Source: Marnyiella aurantia
Lineage (GTDB): Bacteria > Bacteroidota > Bacteroidia > Flavobacteriales > Weeksellaceae
Assembly (NCBI RefSeq): GCF_014041915.1
Contig: NZ_CP059472.1
Location: 1,674,001 to 1,738,000 of the forward strand
DNA: 64,000 nucleotides
Reading direction: 5' to 3'
Part shown: piece after piece, positions 16,856-24,490 of the stretch
Position numbering within the stretch: the first letter of the stretch is position 1
How the letters are laid out: each line of letters starts with the position of its first letter
Notes under the pieces: generated by a model
What the model was told of the DNA's origin: nothing
The model's database searches: none
Seen by the model: only the letters and a program-made list of their open reading frames with translations
Program-made: the position numbers and the translations under genes

Positions 16856-17233
16856 ATGGAATTACAGGGAACAATAAAAAAGATAACTGACGTTCAGACC
16901 TTTGCGAGCGGTTTTCAGAAAAGAGAAATGGTGCTTCTTACAGAAGAGCAGTATCCACAGCCTATTAATATTGAATTCGTACAGGATAAAGTAGACCTTC
17001 TGAACAGTTGTACTGAAGGTGAAAAAGTGAAAGTAAGCATTAATATCCGCGGCCGCGAGTGGACTTCTCCTCAAAATGAAGTAAAATATTTCAATTCTAT
17101 CGTGGGTTGGAGACTTGAAAAAGTTGCCGGCAGCGATTCTTTTGAGCCTACACAGGCCTCACCGGGAACTCAGGCAGCTCCACAGTCTTCCAAGAATGTG
17201 TTTGAAGAAGAGGATGACGATTTGCCATTCTAA
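16856..17233 (+). CDS. DUF3127 domain protein, SSB-like
   Basis: A 125-residue protein of the DUF3127 family, found widely in Bacteroidota. Residues 1-90 look like an OB-fold (MELQGTIKKITDV, then FVQDKVDLLN and VKVSINIRGREW). The C-terminus is a Pro/Gln-rich linker ending in the acidic tip EEEDDDLPF, the same layout as the protein-docking tail of single-stranded DNA-binding proteins. A role in binding nucleic acid or docking to replication or repair proteins is an inference. The ATG at 16856 was chosen because the frame upstream reads into the tRNA region. Confidence 0.85.
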   Translation: MELQGTIKKITDVQTFASGFQKREMVLLTEEQYPQPINIEFVQDKVDLLNSCTEGEKVKVSINIRGREWTSPQNEVKYFNSIVGWRLEKVAGSDSFEPTQASPGTQAAPQSSKNVFEEEDDDLPF

Positions 17234-17288
17234 TCTCCACTAGAAATTATTTAAATCCTGCTTTTTGAAGTGGGATTTATTTTTCTGC

Positions 17289-17939
17289 ATGTATAAACTT
17301 GATAAACATCAAATCGTTTTTCCAGATCCTGCGCATTATCATCCGCGGGAGGGTTTGCTGGCCTATGGCGGAGACCTGTCTGCGGAAAGGATTAAGCTGG
17401 CTTATGAAAACGGCATATTTCCCTGGTACAATCCGGGCGAAGAAATTCTGTGGTGGTGTCCGGACCCCCGTTTTGTGCTGTATCCTGAAGAACTGAGAAT
17501 TTCCAAGTCCATGAGGAAGATACTGCGGGATGAGGTCTTTAGCTTTACCGAAAACCATTGCTTCCGTAAAGTTCTGGAAAACTGTATGCAGATCGAACGT
17601 CCCGGGCAGGACGGCACCTGGCTAAACGAAGACCTAATTGAGACTTTCACGCAGCTGCACCGCGAAGGCATGGCCAATAGCATAGAAGTGTGGCAGTATG
17701 GTAATTTGGTGGGTGGACTATACGGTATACAGGTAGGAAATGTTTTCTGCGGTGAAAGTATGTTCTCCCACGTCAGCAATGCTTCAAAGGCAGGATTTAT
17801 CCATTTTGTTAATAAATACCGCGACACTTTAGAACTTATAGACTGCCAAATTCACTCTGAACATCTGGAAAGCCTGGGAGCCCGAATGATCCCTAAATCC
17901 GATTACCTGAACATCCTGAAAAGAAACAATGAATTCTGA
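17289..17939 (+). CDS. aat: Leucyl/phenylalanyl-tRNA--protein transferase
   Basis: A 216-residue Aat, which adds Leu or Phe from aminoacyl-tRNA to proteins with N-terminal Lys or Arg, marking them for the ClpS/ClpAP N-end rule pathway. Family landmarks are GLLAYGGDLS, AYENGIFPWYN, WWCPDPRFVL and YGIQVGNVFCGESMFS. Cytoplasmic and of normal length. ATG 17289 is used rather than an in-frame TTG eight codons earlier. The EamA transporter gene starts inside the last 11 bases, so translation is probably coupled. Confidence 0.96.
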   Translation: MYKLDKHQIVFPDPAHYHPREGLLAYGGDLSAERIKLAYENGIFPWYNPGEEILWWCPDPRFVLYPEELRISKSMRKILRDEVFSFTENHCFRKVLENCMQIERPGQDGTWLNEDLIETFTQLHREGMANSIEVWQYGNLVGGLYGIQVGNVFCGESMFSHVSNASKAGFIHFVNKYRDTLELIDCQIHSEHLESLGARMIPKSDYLNILKRNNEF

Positions 17940-18810
17940 AAAAGAAAAATGGGTCCTTCTGGTCCTCCTTACCATTATCTGGGGCTCGTCCTTCATCCTG
18001 ATTAAAAAATCGCTTGAGCATTATGGACCTTTCCAGGTGGGTGCACTTCGTGTGCTTATTGCGGGAATCCTGCTGGCACCGGTAGCCATTATCAACATAA
18101 GTAAGTTTCCCAGAAAAAGGCTGAAATGGCTTATTGTGGCAGCAGTTGCCGGGAATTTCGTACCTATGTTTCTTTTTCCGCTGGCCGAAACAGAGGTTAG
18201 CAGCAGTATTGCCGGAATTGTAAATTCAATGATGCCCATTTTCGTGATCCTGATTGGTGCACTGTTTTGGAAATTCAAGACTACGGGCAGGCAGATGATT
18301 GGTGTGGCGATCAGTTTCTCGGGAGCATGCCTGCTGATGTTGAGTGGCGCTGAAGGCGACAGTCTGAAAATTGTGCCGATTCTTTGGCTTCTGCTGGCCA
18401 CGCTGCTGTATGCTGTAAGCATAACTACTGTGAAATCGAAGTTAGCTGATGTACCCGCAAAGATCCTGTCGGCATTTGTGTTTTTCTTTATCCTGTTTTT
18501 GCCTTCACTTATTACACTGGCATTTACGGGCTTCTTCCAGAATTTCGAAGGAACAAAAGGGGAGTTTATAGGTCTTGGCTATGTAAGCCTTCTTTCAATT
18601 TTCGGTACCGGACTGGCGATGATGCTGAATTACCGGTTACTCAGTATCTCTACACCACTGTTTGCATCTACCGTAACCCTGCTAATGCCTATTGTGGCTG
18701 TAATCTGGGGTGTATTGGATGGTGAAAGCCTTACAGGACTACAGTTTGCAGGTGGATTTATTATAATAGGAGGGCTGCTGTTTCTGAGGGCAAAGAATAT
18801 AAAAGTTTAA
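17929..18810 (+). CDS. EamA/DMT family transporter
   Basis: A 293-residue integral membrane protein with ten predicted helices as two EamA repeats (about 7-135 and 148-290). The start LLTIIWGSSFILIKKSL is the classic first helix of the drug/metabolite transporter superfamily. Substrate is unknown; members export amino acids, nucleosides or other small metabolites. The ATG overlaps the aat 3' end by 11 bases. It converges with the XRE regulator gene 12 bases on, with no evident terminator between them. Confidence 0.9.
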   Translation: MNSEKEKWVLLVLLTIIWGSSFILIKKSLEHYGPFQVGALRVLIAGILLAPVAIINISKFPRKRLKWLIVAAVAGNFVPMFLFPLAETEVSSSIAGIVNSMMPIFVILIGALFWKFKTTGRQMIGVAISFSGACLLMLSGAEGDSLKIVPILWLLLATLLYAVSITTVKSKLADVPAKILSAFVFFFILFLPSLITLAFTGFFQNFEGTKGEFIGLGYVSLLSIFGTGLAMMLNYRLLSISTPLFASTVTLLMPIVAVIWGVLDGESLTGLQFAGGFIIIGGLLFLRAKNIKV

Positions 18811-18822
18811 AGTATCCAATCT

Positions 18823-19173
18823 TCAGTCGCTTTCTCCCATCGCCAGCTTTTTCCAGTAAGACAGTTGCTCCTCCAAATTACGGATCCTGGCCTTATACTG
18901 CTCTATCAATTTTTCCGAAAGAGTGATTGTTGCAAAATTCTTAAGATGTGCGAATTCCTGCGTGTTTTGAGACAGATTAAACTCTTCCGGAAGGATGTCC
19001 GTGAATCTTTTGTTGTAAATCTTCGCGATTTTGTCCAGAGTGAAAATATCCGGAAAACTCTTATCAGCCTCAAATCTTCGGTAGGTACTTTCCGAAAGAT
19101 TTAACCTGTCTGCAATATCTAGTGTGCTTATGCCGCGCTCATGCCTTAACCCTCGTAACTTATTTCCTATCAT
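18823..19173 (-). CDS. XRE family transcriptional regulator with C-terminal coiled coil
   Basis: A 116-residue regulator: helix-turn-helix at about 1-62 (LRGLRHERGISTLDIADRLNLSESTYRRFEADKSFPDIFTLDKIA), which places the recognition helix around residues 27-38. The C-terminal 88-110 segment (KLIEQYKARIRNLEEQLSYWKKL) is a likely dimerising coiled coil. It reads away from the AT-rich cluster of three unknown genes and shares their 212-base upstream region, where a direct repeat lies; control of those genes or itself is an inference. Confidence 0.85.
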   Translation of the reverse strand: MIGNKLRGLRHERGISTLDIADRLNLSESTYRRFEADKSFPDIFTLDKIAKIYNKRFTDILPEEFNLSQNTQEFAHLKNFATITLSEKLIEQYKARIRNLEEQLSYWKKLAMGESD

Positions 19174-19238
19174 AAATCATTATTTTAGCGAAGATATAAA
19201 TAATATTATTTTCTCATACTTGATAATGTTTTTCTTTT

Positions 19239-19267
19239 ATGACAATAAATCACATACAAATGACAAT
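19239..19267. promoter_or_regulatory. Direct repeat ATGACAAT x2, possible operator
   Basis: Two exact copies of ATGACAAT at 19239-19246 and 19260-19267, start-to-start 21 bases, two helical turns. They lie between the divergent XRE regulator and the secreted-protein gene. Related ATAATG/TATCATT words occur near 19224 and 19283. Confidence 0.4.
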
Positions 19268-19309
19268 TTTTTATTAATTTCTTATCATTTCAATGCGAAA
19301 AAACAATTA

Positions 19310-19317
19310 TAGATTTG
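19310..19317 (+). promoter_or_regulatory. Candidate −7 box for the AT-rich three-gene cluster
   Basis: TAGATTTG, an exact TAnnTTTG match, 68 bases upstream of the ATG at 19386. It lies 43 bases after the second ATGACAAT repeat. No good −33 TTG. Confidence 0.4.
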
Positions 19318-19385
19318 TAATAAGTTATCGCGAAAAACTTACCCTTGTAACAAAAAATTATTTAAACATTAAAAAATTATCCATT

Positions 19386-20003
19386 ATGAAAAATTTATTT
19401 AAATTAGTACTCATGCTGTGCCTTTATGTTTTTGCAGGCAATTTAAAAGCTCAGGATTTAGTTACGTTGCCAATTAATGGCCAAGAAATTGAAATGGTTG
19501 GCGAAGCGCGCGCGATACCTAGTAGTTTTAATCTCGAAAACATTGACTTAAATGAACCTTATAATTTTTCTTATCGTTCAGATGGAAACGATGTTTTGAA
19601 ATTCAACATGTTAAAGAGTGAGCGCGATTTAGCTTTTTCTGGTATAGATCAAAATGCTGTTGTGGATTTCTACAATGGGGGAGATCTGGTGGGATCCTTC
19701 CCGGCAACTGATTTTCCGCCTGCAGAAGTGAATGGAGGACCAGCAGCAGCAGTTATCATTGCTGTTCTTGTTGTCGCATGTTGTGTTAAGGTTAAGTATA
19801 AGAAGACTATTAAAAATTCTGATGGTAGTTCAACAACTACTTGGGAAGTGTCTTTTGACTGTGATTGCCTAACGATAAGTCTAAAAAATTCTATGCCTAA
19901 AATTAATATTAGAGATCGCGAGTTAGCATTTACAAGTTTTACGATATCTACCACAAACAAACCTGTAAATCCAGAAAATTTACAATTAGTTATCACGCAC
20001 TAA
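19386..20003 (+). CDS. Unrecognised secreted or membrane protein with internal hydrophobic segment and paired cysteines
   Basis: A 205-residue protein with no family that I recognise. Signal peptide 1-23 (cleavage likely after LKAQ). The mature N-terminal part (24-115) is acidic and strand-rich. A Gly-Gly-Pro leads into a strongly hydrophobic stretch at 119-136 (AAAVIIAVLVVACC), which runs straight into a basic KVKYKK. Cysteine pairs sit at 132-133 and 159/161 (FDCDC), close enough to form disulfides or bind metal. If the stretch spans a membrane, the C-terminal 70 residues would be on the other side. The gene is AT-rich compared with its surroundings. First of three closely packed genes; the next begins 31 bases later. 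Confidence 0.75.
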   Translation: MKNLFKLVLMLCLYVFAGNLKAQDLVTLPINGQEIEMVGEARAIPSSFNLENIDLNEPYNFSYRSDGNDVLKFNMLKSERDLAFSGIDQNAVVDFYNGGDLVGSFPATDFPPAEVNGGPAAAVIIAVLVVACCVKVKYKKTIKNSDGSSTTTWEVSFDCDCLTISLKNSMPKINIRDRELAFTSFTISTTNKPVNPENLQLVITH

Positions 20004-20034
20004 TTTATATTTAAGATTTAATAATCATTGTACT

Positions 20035-20316
20035 ATGGAAACCAAGATTGTTTTGATTAAGCTTCTTAAAATTATTTGCTTGACCTGTTTGGTTATATTC
20101 GTAATTAATGTATTAGGAGTTCTAATTGAATATTTTAAAATAATCATTAATGGTGATACAATAAACTCCTTTGAATACAGAAACTTTAGGTTTTTTATCA
20201 ACGGAAACGAAAGTTATAATCAATTTTCTAAAAAGTATCTTTTATTTAATCTTGGTATTCTCATGGTGATTTCTATTATATCATTCAAGAAAAATGGTAA
20301 GATTAAAACGAATTAA
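20035..20316 (+). CDS. Small two-helix membrane protein, paralogue of the protein at 3663-3953
   Basis: A 93-residue protein with helices at about 8-30 and 68-85. Between them is the loop NSFEYRNFRFFINGNESYNQFSKKYLL, which shares NFxFxxN, NQFS and LLxN positions with the 96-residue protein at 3663-3953; FVIN near the end of helix 1 is identical. Base composition is strongly AT-rich (17 G/C in the 60 bases 20041-20100). It overlaps the next gene by 23 bases. Function unknown; the conserved extra-membrane loop suggests it binds a partner. Confidence 0.75.
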   Translation: METKIVLIKLLKIICLTCLVIFVINVLGVLIEYFKIIINGDTINSFEYRNFRFFINGNESYNQFSKKYLLFNLGILMVISIISFKKNGKIKTN

Positions 20317-20722
20317 AACAATTACTTTACTGTTATTTCCACTAATATTTGCTGCCCAATCCACTATTACCAATCTCGACCGCGGTATACTTGTCGGCAA
20401 CCTGCTTTTTGAAGGCTATAAAGCCATAAGGGGTAATTCCCTAACGAGTACTAAGCAGATGCCCGATCCTAATGCTAAAACCGTAGAAAGCTTTTGCTTT
20501 AAAAATAAAATGGATGAGAAGATTACGGTGAGAATGTTGGGAACAATAGAGGAAGAGGAAATAAAAAAAGAACTCGTCATTCAAAAGGACGAGAAAGAGT
20601 GTACGTACAATTTACCGAAAGGTATTTATACTTACGAGGTGCTCCTCTCAAGCAAAGATACCTACCAGAAAGGGGAGTATAAAGTAACGGAGGAAACCCT
20701 GATGACCGTAAATAAAAAGTAG
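20294..20722 (+). CDS. Unrecognised secreted protein
   Basis: A 142-residue protein with a signal peptide (1-21, cleavage near FAAQ). The middle (22-55) reads STITNLDRGILVGNLLFEGYKAIRG and the C-terminal part (66-142) is strand-rich and charged (TVRMLGTIEEEEIKKELVIQKDEKECTYNLPKGIYTYEVLL), compatible with a small beta-sandwich. Two cysteines (in ESFCFKN and KECTYN) could form a disulfide. It starts within the last 23 bases of the small membrane protein gene, so the two are translationally linked. Not recognised as any described family. Confidence 0.7.
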   Translation: MVRLKRIKTITLLLFPLIFAAQSTITNLDRGILVGNLLFEGYKAIRGNSLTSTKQMPDPNAKTVESFCFKNKMDEKITVRMLGTIEEEEIKKELVIQKDEKECTYNLPKGIYTYEVLLSSKDTYQKGEYKVTEETLMTVNKK

Positions 20723-20787
20723 GACGTCAGGCCAGGACCTCTGAAGTTTGGGCTTTAATAATTTTGCACAATTAATACTTCAAAAAC

Positions 20788-20814
20788 AAAGAGCACTGAA
20801 AACCAGTGCTCTTT
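20788..20814. terminator. Bidirectional terminator between the unknown cluster and gdhA
   Basis: A perfect 11-bp stem (20788-20798 with 20804-20814, AAAGAGCACTG arm) and a 5-base loop. The minus strand continues TTTGTTTTTG and the plus strand is T-rich, so it can serve both convergent units. Confidence 0.85.
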
Positions 20815-20870
20815 ATCCTTTCATTTTACTTTTACCCATTAACCCGGGACAGGTTTTTTATATCGAAGGC

Positions 20871-22229
20871 TTACACAACACCTTGCGCAAGCATGGCTTC
20901 TGCAACTTTCACGAATCCGGCGATATTTGCTCCCTTTACATAGTTCACATATCCGTCTTCTTCCTTACCGTAATCTCTGCAGGCTTTGTGGATTCCGATC
21001 ATAATTTCCTTAAGACGGCTGTCCACCTCTTCAGAACTCCAGTTCAGACGGATAGAGTTTTGCGTCATTTCCAGTCCCGAAGTAGCTACACCTCCTGCGT
21101 TGGAAGCCTTGCCCGGTGAAAACAGAACCTTATGCTCCAGGAAGTGGTTAATAGCTTCCAGTGTGCTTGGCATATTGGCAGCTTCAGTTACGCATATCAC
21201 ACCGTTATCAACTAATATTTTTGCATCCTCCAGATCCAGTTCATTTTGTGTGGCAGCTGGAATGGCTACATCACACTTTACTTCCCACGGACGTTTTCCA
21301 GCATGGAACTCTGCACCGGGGAACTTTTTGGCGTAATCTTCAGCGCGGTTATTACCGGATGCTCGAAGTTCCAGCAGATAATCAATTTTATCACCTGTAA
21401 TTCCGTCCTTATCATATATATAACCGTCCGGACCTGAAATAGTAACGCAGGTTCCACCCAGTTCTTCCACTTTCTTGATAACACCCCAGGCTACATTACC
21501 AAATCCGGAAACGGTAACAGTTTTCCCTTTGAAATCCTGATTGATTGTCTTAAGCATCTGCTCGGCGAAGTAAACGACACCGTAACCGGTTGCTTCCGGA
21601 CGGATAAGAGAGCCTCCGTACGCAAGACCTTTGCCCGTAAGAACACCGGTGAACTCGTTTCTAACTTTCTTGTACTGACCGAAAAGGTAACCGATTTCTC
21701 TTGCACCTACGCCGATATCTCCCGCAGGAACGTCGGTTTCCGGACCGATATGCTTGCACATTTCCGTCATGAAGGCCTGGCAGAAACGCATTACTTCCAT
21801 ATCCGATTTACCCTGTGGGTCAAAATCTGAACCTCCTTTTCCACCGCCCATTGGCAAAGTAGTCAGGGAGTTTTTGAATGTCTGTTCGAAAGCCAGGAAC
21901 TTAAGTACAGAAAGGTTTACAGTAGGATGGAATCTGATACCTCCCTTGTACGGCCCAATGGCGGAGTTCATCTGAATCCTGAAGCCACGGTTTACATGGA
22001 TTTCACCCTGATCATCAACCCATGGAACCCGGAAAATTATGGTGCGTTCCGGCTCGGACATTCTTTCCAAAAGCTTCATGCCGTTATACTGAGGTCTGCT
22101 TGCAATAAAGGGAATTACCGTTACCGCGACTTCTTTTACAGCCTGAAGAAACTCGGGCTCGTTAGGATTTTTTGCCTCAATTTTGGCAATAAATTCCTGA
22201 ATTTTCTGATCTACATTATAGTGTTCCAT
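20871..22229 (-). CDS. gdhA: Glutamate dehydrogenase (hexameric, NADP-type)
   Basis: A 452-residue glutamate dehydrogenase interconverting 2-oxoglutarate plus ammonia and glutamate. The active-site loop LPMGGGKGGSDFDPQGKSD holds the catalytic Lys and the glutamate-binding residues. The Rossmann domain shows TVSGFGNVAWGVIKK. Length and the N-terminal IQEFIAKIEAKNPNEPEF fit the small-subunit hexameric class; NADP preference is inferred from the family. A perfect −7 box lies at 22252-22259. The 186 bases upstream, to dprA, contain no other gene. Confidence 0.96.
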   Translation of the reverse strand: MEHYNVDQKIQEFIAKIEAKNPNEPEFLQAVKEVAVTVIPFIASRPQYNGMKLLERMSEPERTIIFRVPWVDDQGEIHVNRGFRIQMNSAIGPYKGGIRFHPTVNLSVLKFLAFEQTFKNSLTTLPMGGGKGGSDFDPQGKSDMEVMRFCQAFMTEMCKHIGPETDVPAGDIGVGAREIGYLFGQYKKVRNEFTGVLTGKGLAYGGSLIRPEATGYGVVYFAEQMLKTINQDFKGKTVTVSGFGNVAWGVIKKVEELGGTCVTISGPDGYIYDKDGITGDKIDYLLELRASGNNRAEDYAKKFPGAEFHAGKRPWEVKCDVAIPAATQNELDLEDAKILVDNGVICVTEAANMPSTLEAINHFLEHKVLFSPGKASNAGGVATSGLEMTQNSIRLNWSSEEVDSRLKEIMIGIHKACRDYGKEEDGYVNYVKGANIAGFVKVAEAMLAQGVV

Positions 22230-22251
22230 AAATGAGGCTTGATGATTTCAA

Positions 22252-22259
22252 CAAATTTA
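22252..22259 (-). promoter_or_regulatory. Candidate −7 box for gdhA
   Basis: TAAATTTG on the minus strand, exact, 22 bases before the ATG. A TTTTGG lies upstream but only 10 bases away, too close for a standard −33. Confidence 0.5.
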
Positions 22260-22415
22260 ATTTTTTTTCCAAAACTTTCGGTTATTAATTTAGGTATTGA
22301 TAAAAATTGAACTTTAAACTGATGATATTTTATTAAATTCATAATTAACTGCGCTTTTCTGATTAATAGCTAAGCTACTGGCAAATATGATGTAATATTG
22401 GGAAACAGAATATTG

Positions 22416-23525
22416 CTAATTTGCGGTATACTGCCTCCCGGATAGCGCCTTAACTAACCCATTAAGTTCCAGTTCAAGAAGATGACTGAGAATCTTATGT
22501 GATGCCGAGGAGGTTTTAACTGCAATTTCGTCAAGAGAAATGTAGGGATTGTCCATAATGATCTGGTAGATGAGTTTTTGATCTTCAGACAATTGGCGCC
22601 GAAGTTCAGATTTGGGAAACAGTGGTTCCATGAAACTCTTTTTGCTGTCCAGACCTAATTCATCCACTAAATCGGTTACTGTGCTGATGATTCTGGCCTT
22701 ATTCTGAGCAATGACCATATTGCAGCCCTGACTGTATTTGTCCGTAATCTTTCCGGGTAAAGCATAGACCTCCCGGTTATAGGTGTTTGCAAAACCCACG
22801 GTGCTTACAGAGCCACCGCCGAACGCGGTCTCTACCACAATTGTAGCCTCAGATAAACCTGCGACAATTCTGTTTCTCTGAATGAAATTTTCCCTGTCCG
22901 GCTTCTGTGAACTGTTAAATTCCGACAGTAGTACTCCGCCCTGCTCAAGTATCCGGCCGGCAAGTTTTCGGTTTTTTGCAGGATACATGGTGTGGAATCC
23001 ATGCGCCAAAACAGCTACAGTCGGAATTTCCTGTTTGATTGATTGCTCATGAACTTCGGTATCTACCCCAAGGGCAAGTCCGCTTACTGAGATGATCCCT
23101 GTTTTCCGGATTTCCTGAAAGAATTCCTGAACGAAGCCTTTGCCGTAGGCTGTAATATTCCTGGTTCCCACCATAGAAAAAGCCTGCTGGTCCGTTTTGA
23201 AATCGCCTTTCTGATACAGAACAGCTGGCGCATCTTCGCATTCGTTAAGAAGTGGTGGTAACTGTCCCAGGTGCCTGAGCCGTATCTGAAGCTGCTTTCG
23301 TTCACAGAATTTAATCTCTTCTTCAGCAGAACACAGCACTTCCGCTGAACCTATTTCATGAAGCGTTTTATTGCCAATGCCAAGGATTTTGGAAAGTTCC
23401 CGCTTGGGAAAACTCCAAACTTCCTTCGCAGAACCAACTGCACTGACAAGTTTGTAGAAATTGATGTCTCCTACATTACTGCATTTGCGTAAAGCGATGG
23501 AATACAGGTGTTCGTCCGTAAACAT
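22416..23525 (-). CDS. dprA: DNA-processing protein DprA
   Basis: A 369-residue DprA, which protects incoming single-stranded DNA and loads RecA during transformation. An N-terminal helix-hairpin-helix/SAM-like part (1-90) precedes the Rossmann fold (about 95-300) with FSMVGTRNITAYG, SGLALGVDTEVH, LLSEF, RNRIVAGLSEATIVVE and ALPGKI. A C-terminal winged helix (about 310-369, YQIIMDNPYISLDEIAVKTS) completes it. It starts 30 bases after the upstream rhomboid-like gene on the same strand, so they are likely co-transcribed. Confidence 0.95.
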   Translation of the reverse strand: MFTDEHLYSIALRKCSNVGDINFYKLVSAVGSAKEVWSFPKRELSKILGIGNKTLHEIGSAEVLCSAEEEIKFCERKQLQIRLRHLGQLPPLLNECEDAPAVLYQKGDFKTDQQAFSMVGTRNITAYGKGFVQEFFQEIRKTGIISVSGLALGVDTEVHEQSIKQEIPTVAVLAHGFHTMYPAKNRKLAGRILEQGGVLLSEFNSSQKPDRENFIQRNRIVAGLSEATIVVETAFGGGSVSTVGFANTYNREVYALPGKITDKYSQGCNMVIAQNKARIISTVTDLVDELGLDSKKSFMEPLFPKSELRRQLSEDQKLIYQIIMDNPYISLDEIAVKTSSASHKILSHLLELELNGLVKALSGRQYTAN

Positions 23526-23555
23526 AATAGACGTTATTTAACCAAAGGTAGAGAA

Positions 23556-24329
23556 TTATTTTCTGCTGTCCCGCAGCTCGTCCAGGCGTTCCCATACTTC
23601 ATCCCGTTTTTTCTGAGGCATGTCTGCAAAATCATCAGGATGCCTTTCGCGGTATTCCTGCCACAGCTTATCATCAGCCTCGCTGTAAAAGTTAGGAAAT
23701 TCCCAGATGTATTTCTTCTTCTTCTCGCCAGCATTCTTAAATGCAAAAGCCATTATGGTTCCAACCGTGGCTCCGGCCAGGTGGGATTGCCACGAAACAT
23801 TGCTGGGCTTATCACTACCGGAAAACAGTTCTTCAGGAAGCACACCCCAAACCAGACCGCCGTAATAAAGGGCGACTACCATAGATACAGTAAGCAGCTT
23901 CATATTCCAGCGGAACACGCCGCTAAAGAACAGGAAAAAGGCCAGTACGTACACCACGCCGCTGGCGCCAATGGTGCAGGTGTACATATATTTACCAGTG
24001 AAAATATCGATGGGTGGCAGCAGCCATACCAGCAAGCCTGTGAAAAGCCAACCACCTAACAGGATCTTCCTGCCAACGGTGGGATAAAAATGAAACAGAA
24101 GCCCTAAGAGAATGAAGATGGGAATAGAATTGCTGAGCAGGTGGTCCATGCTGCCGTGCAGCAACGGAGAAAGGAAAACTCCTTTAAGGCCGGAAGGCAC
24201 CAGTGGGATGATGGCTCCCCAACAGTCCTGAAAAAACCCCAGATTCTGTAGCAGATATCCGAGCCACATGAGCAGCAGCATGCCGGTGGGATAGAGTATT
24301 GTGCCAGCAGAAATATGGTTTTTGATCAT
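23556..24329 (-). CDS. Rhomboid family intramembrane serine protease, second copy
   Basis: A 257-residue membrane protein with six or seven helices and the rhomboid dyad Ser123 (GASGVVYVL) and His183 (SHLAGATVG). HGSMDHLLSNSIPIFIL corresponds to the HxxxxHLxxN region of helix 2. A soluble charged C-terminal tail (about 200-257, KKKKYIWEFPNF... RERHPDDFADMPQKKRDEVWERLDEL) is longer than in GlpG and may dock partners. Start at ATG 24329; the longer frame would begin at a TTG and add non-conserved residues. Only distantly similar to the rhomboid in the mutL operon. Confidence 0.88.
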   Translation of the reverse strand: MIKNHISAGTILYPTGMLLLMWLGYLLQNLGFFQDCWGAIIPLVPSGLKGVFLSPLLHGSMDHLLSNSIPIFILLGLLFHFYPTVGRKILLGGWLFTGLLVWLLPPIDIFTGKYMYTCTIGASGVVYVLAFFLFFSGVFRWNMKLLTVSMVVALYYGGLVWGVLPEELFSGSDKPSNVSWQSHLAGATVGTIMAFAFKNAGEKKKKYIWEFPNFYSEADDKLWQEYRERHPDDFADMPQKKRDEVWERLDELRDSRK

Positions 24330-24460
24330 ACAGGAAGTTTTCAAAACAAAAGCCAAAACCGAATGGTGGCAAATTTGGCTGTTAAGTTGACCCAAGCGCT
24401 CATTTGCAGGCCAAAATGTACGTATAATTATTATAATGGATTCATATCGTACATAAGGCT

Positions 24461-24468
24461 TATTTTTG
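24461..24468 (+). promoter_or_regulatory. Candidate −7 box for the DUF3078 gene
   Basis: TATTTTTG, an exact TAnnTTTG match, 22 bases before the ATG at 24491. Confidence 0.5.
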
Positions 24469-24490
24469 CCCCGATATTACGAAGCGAATT

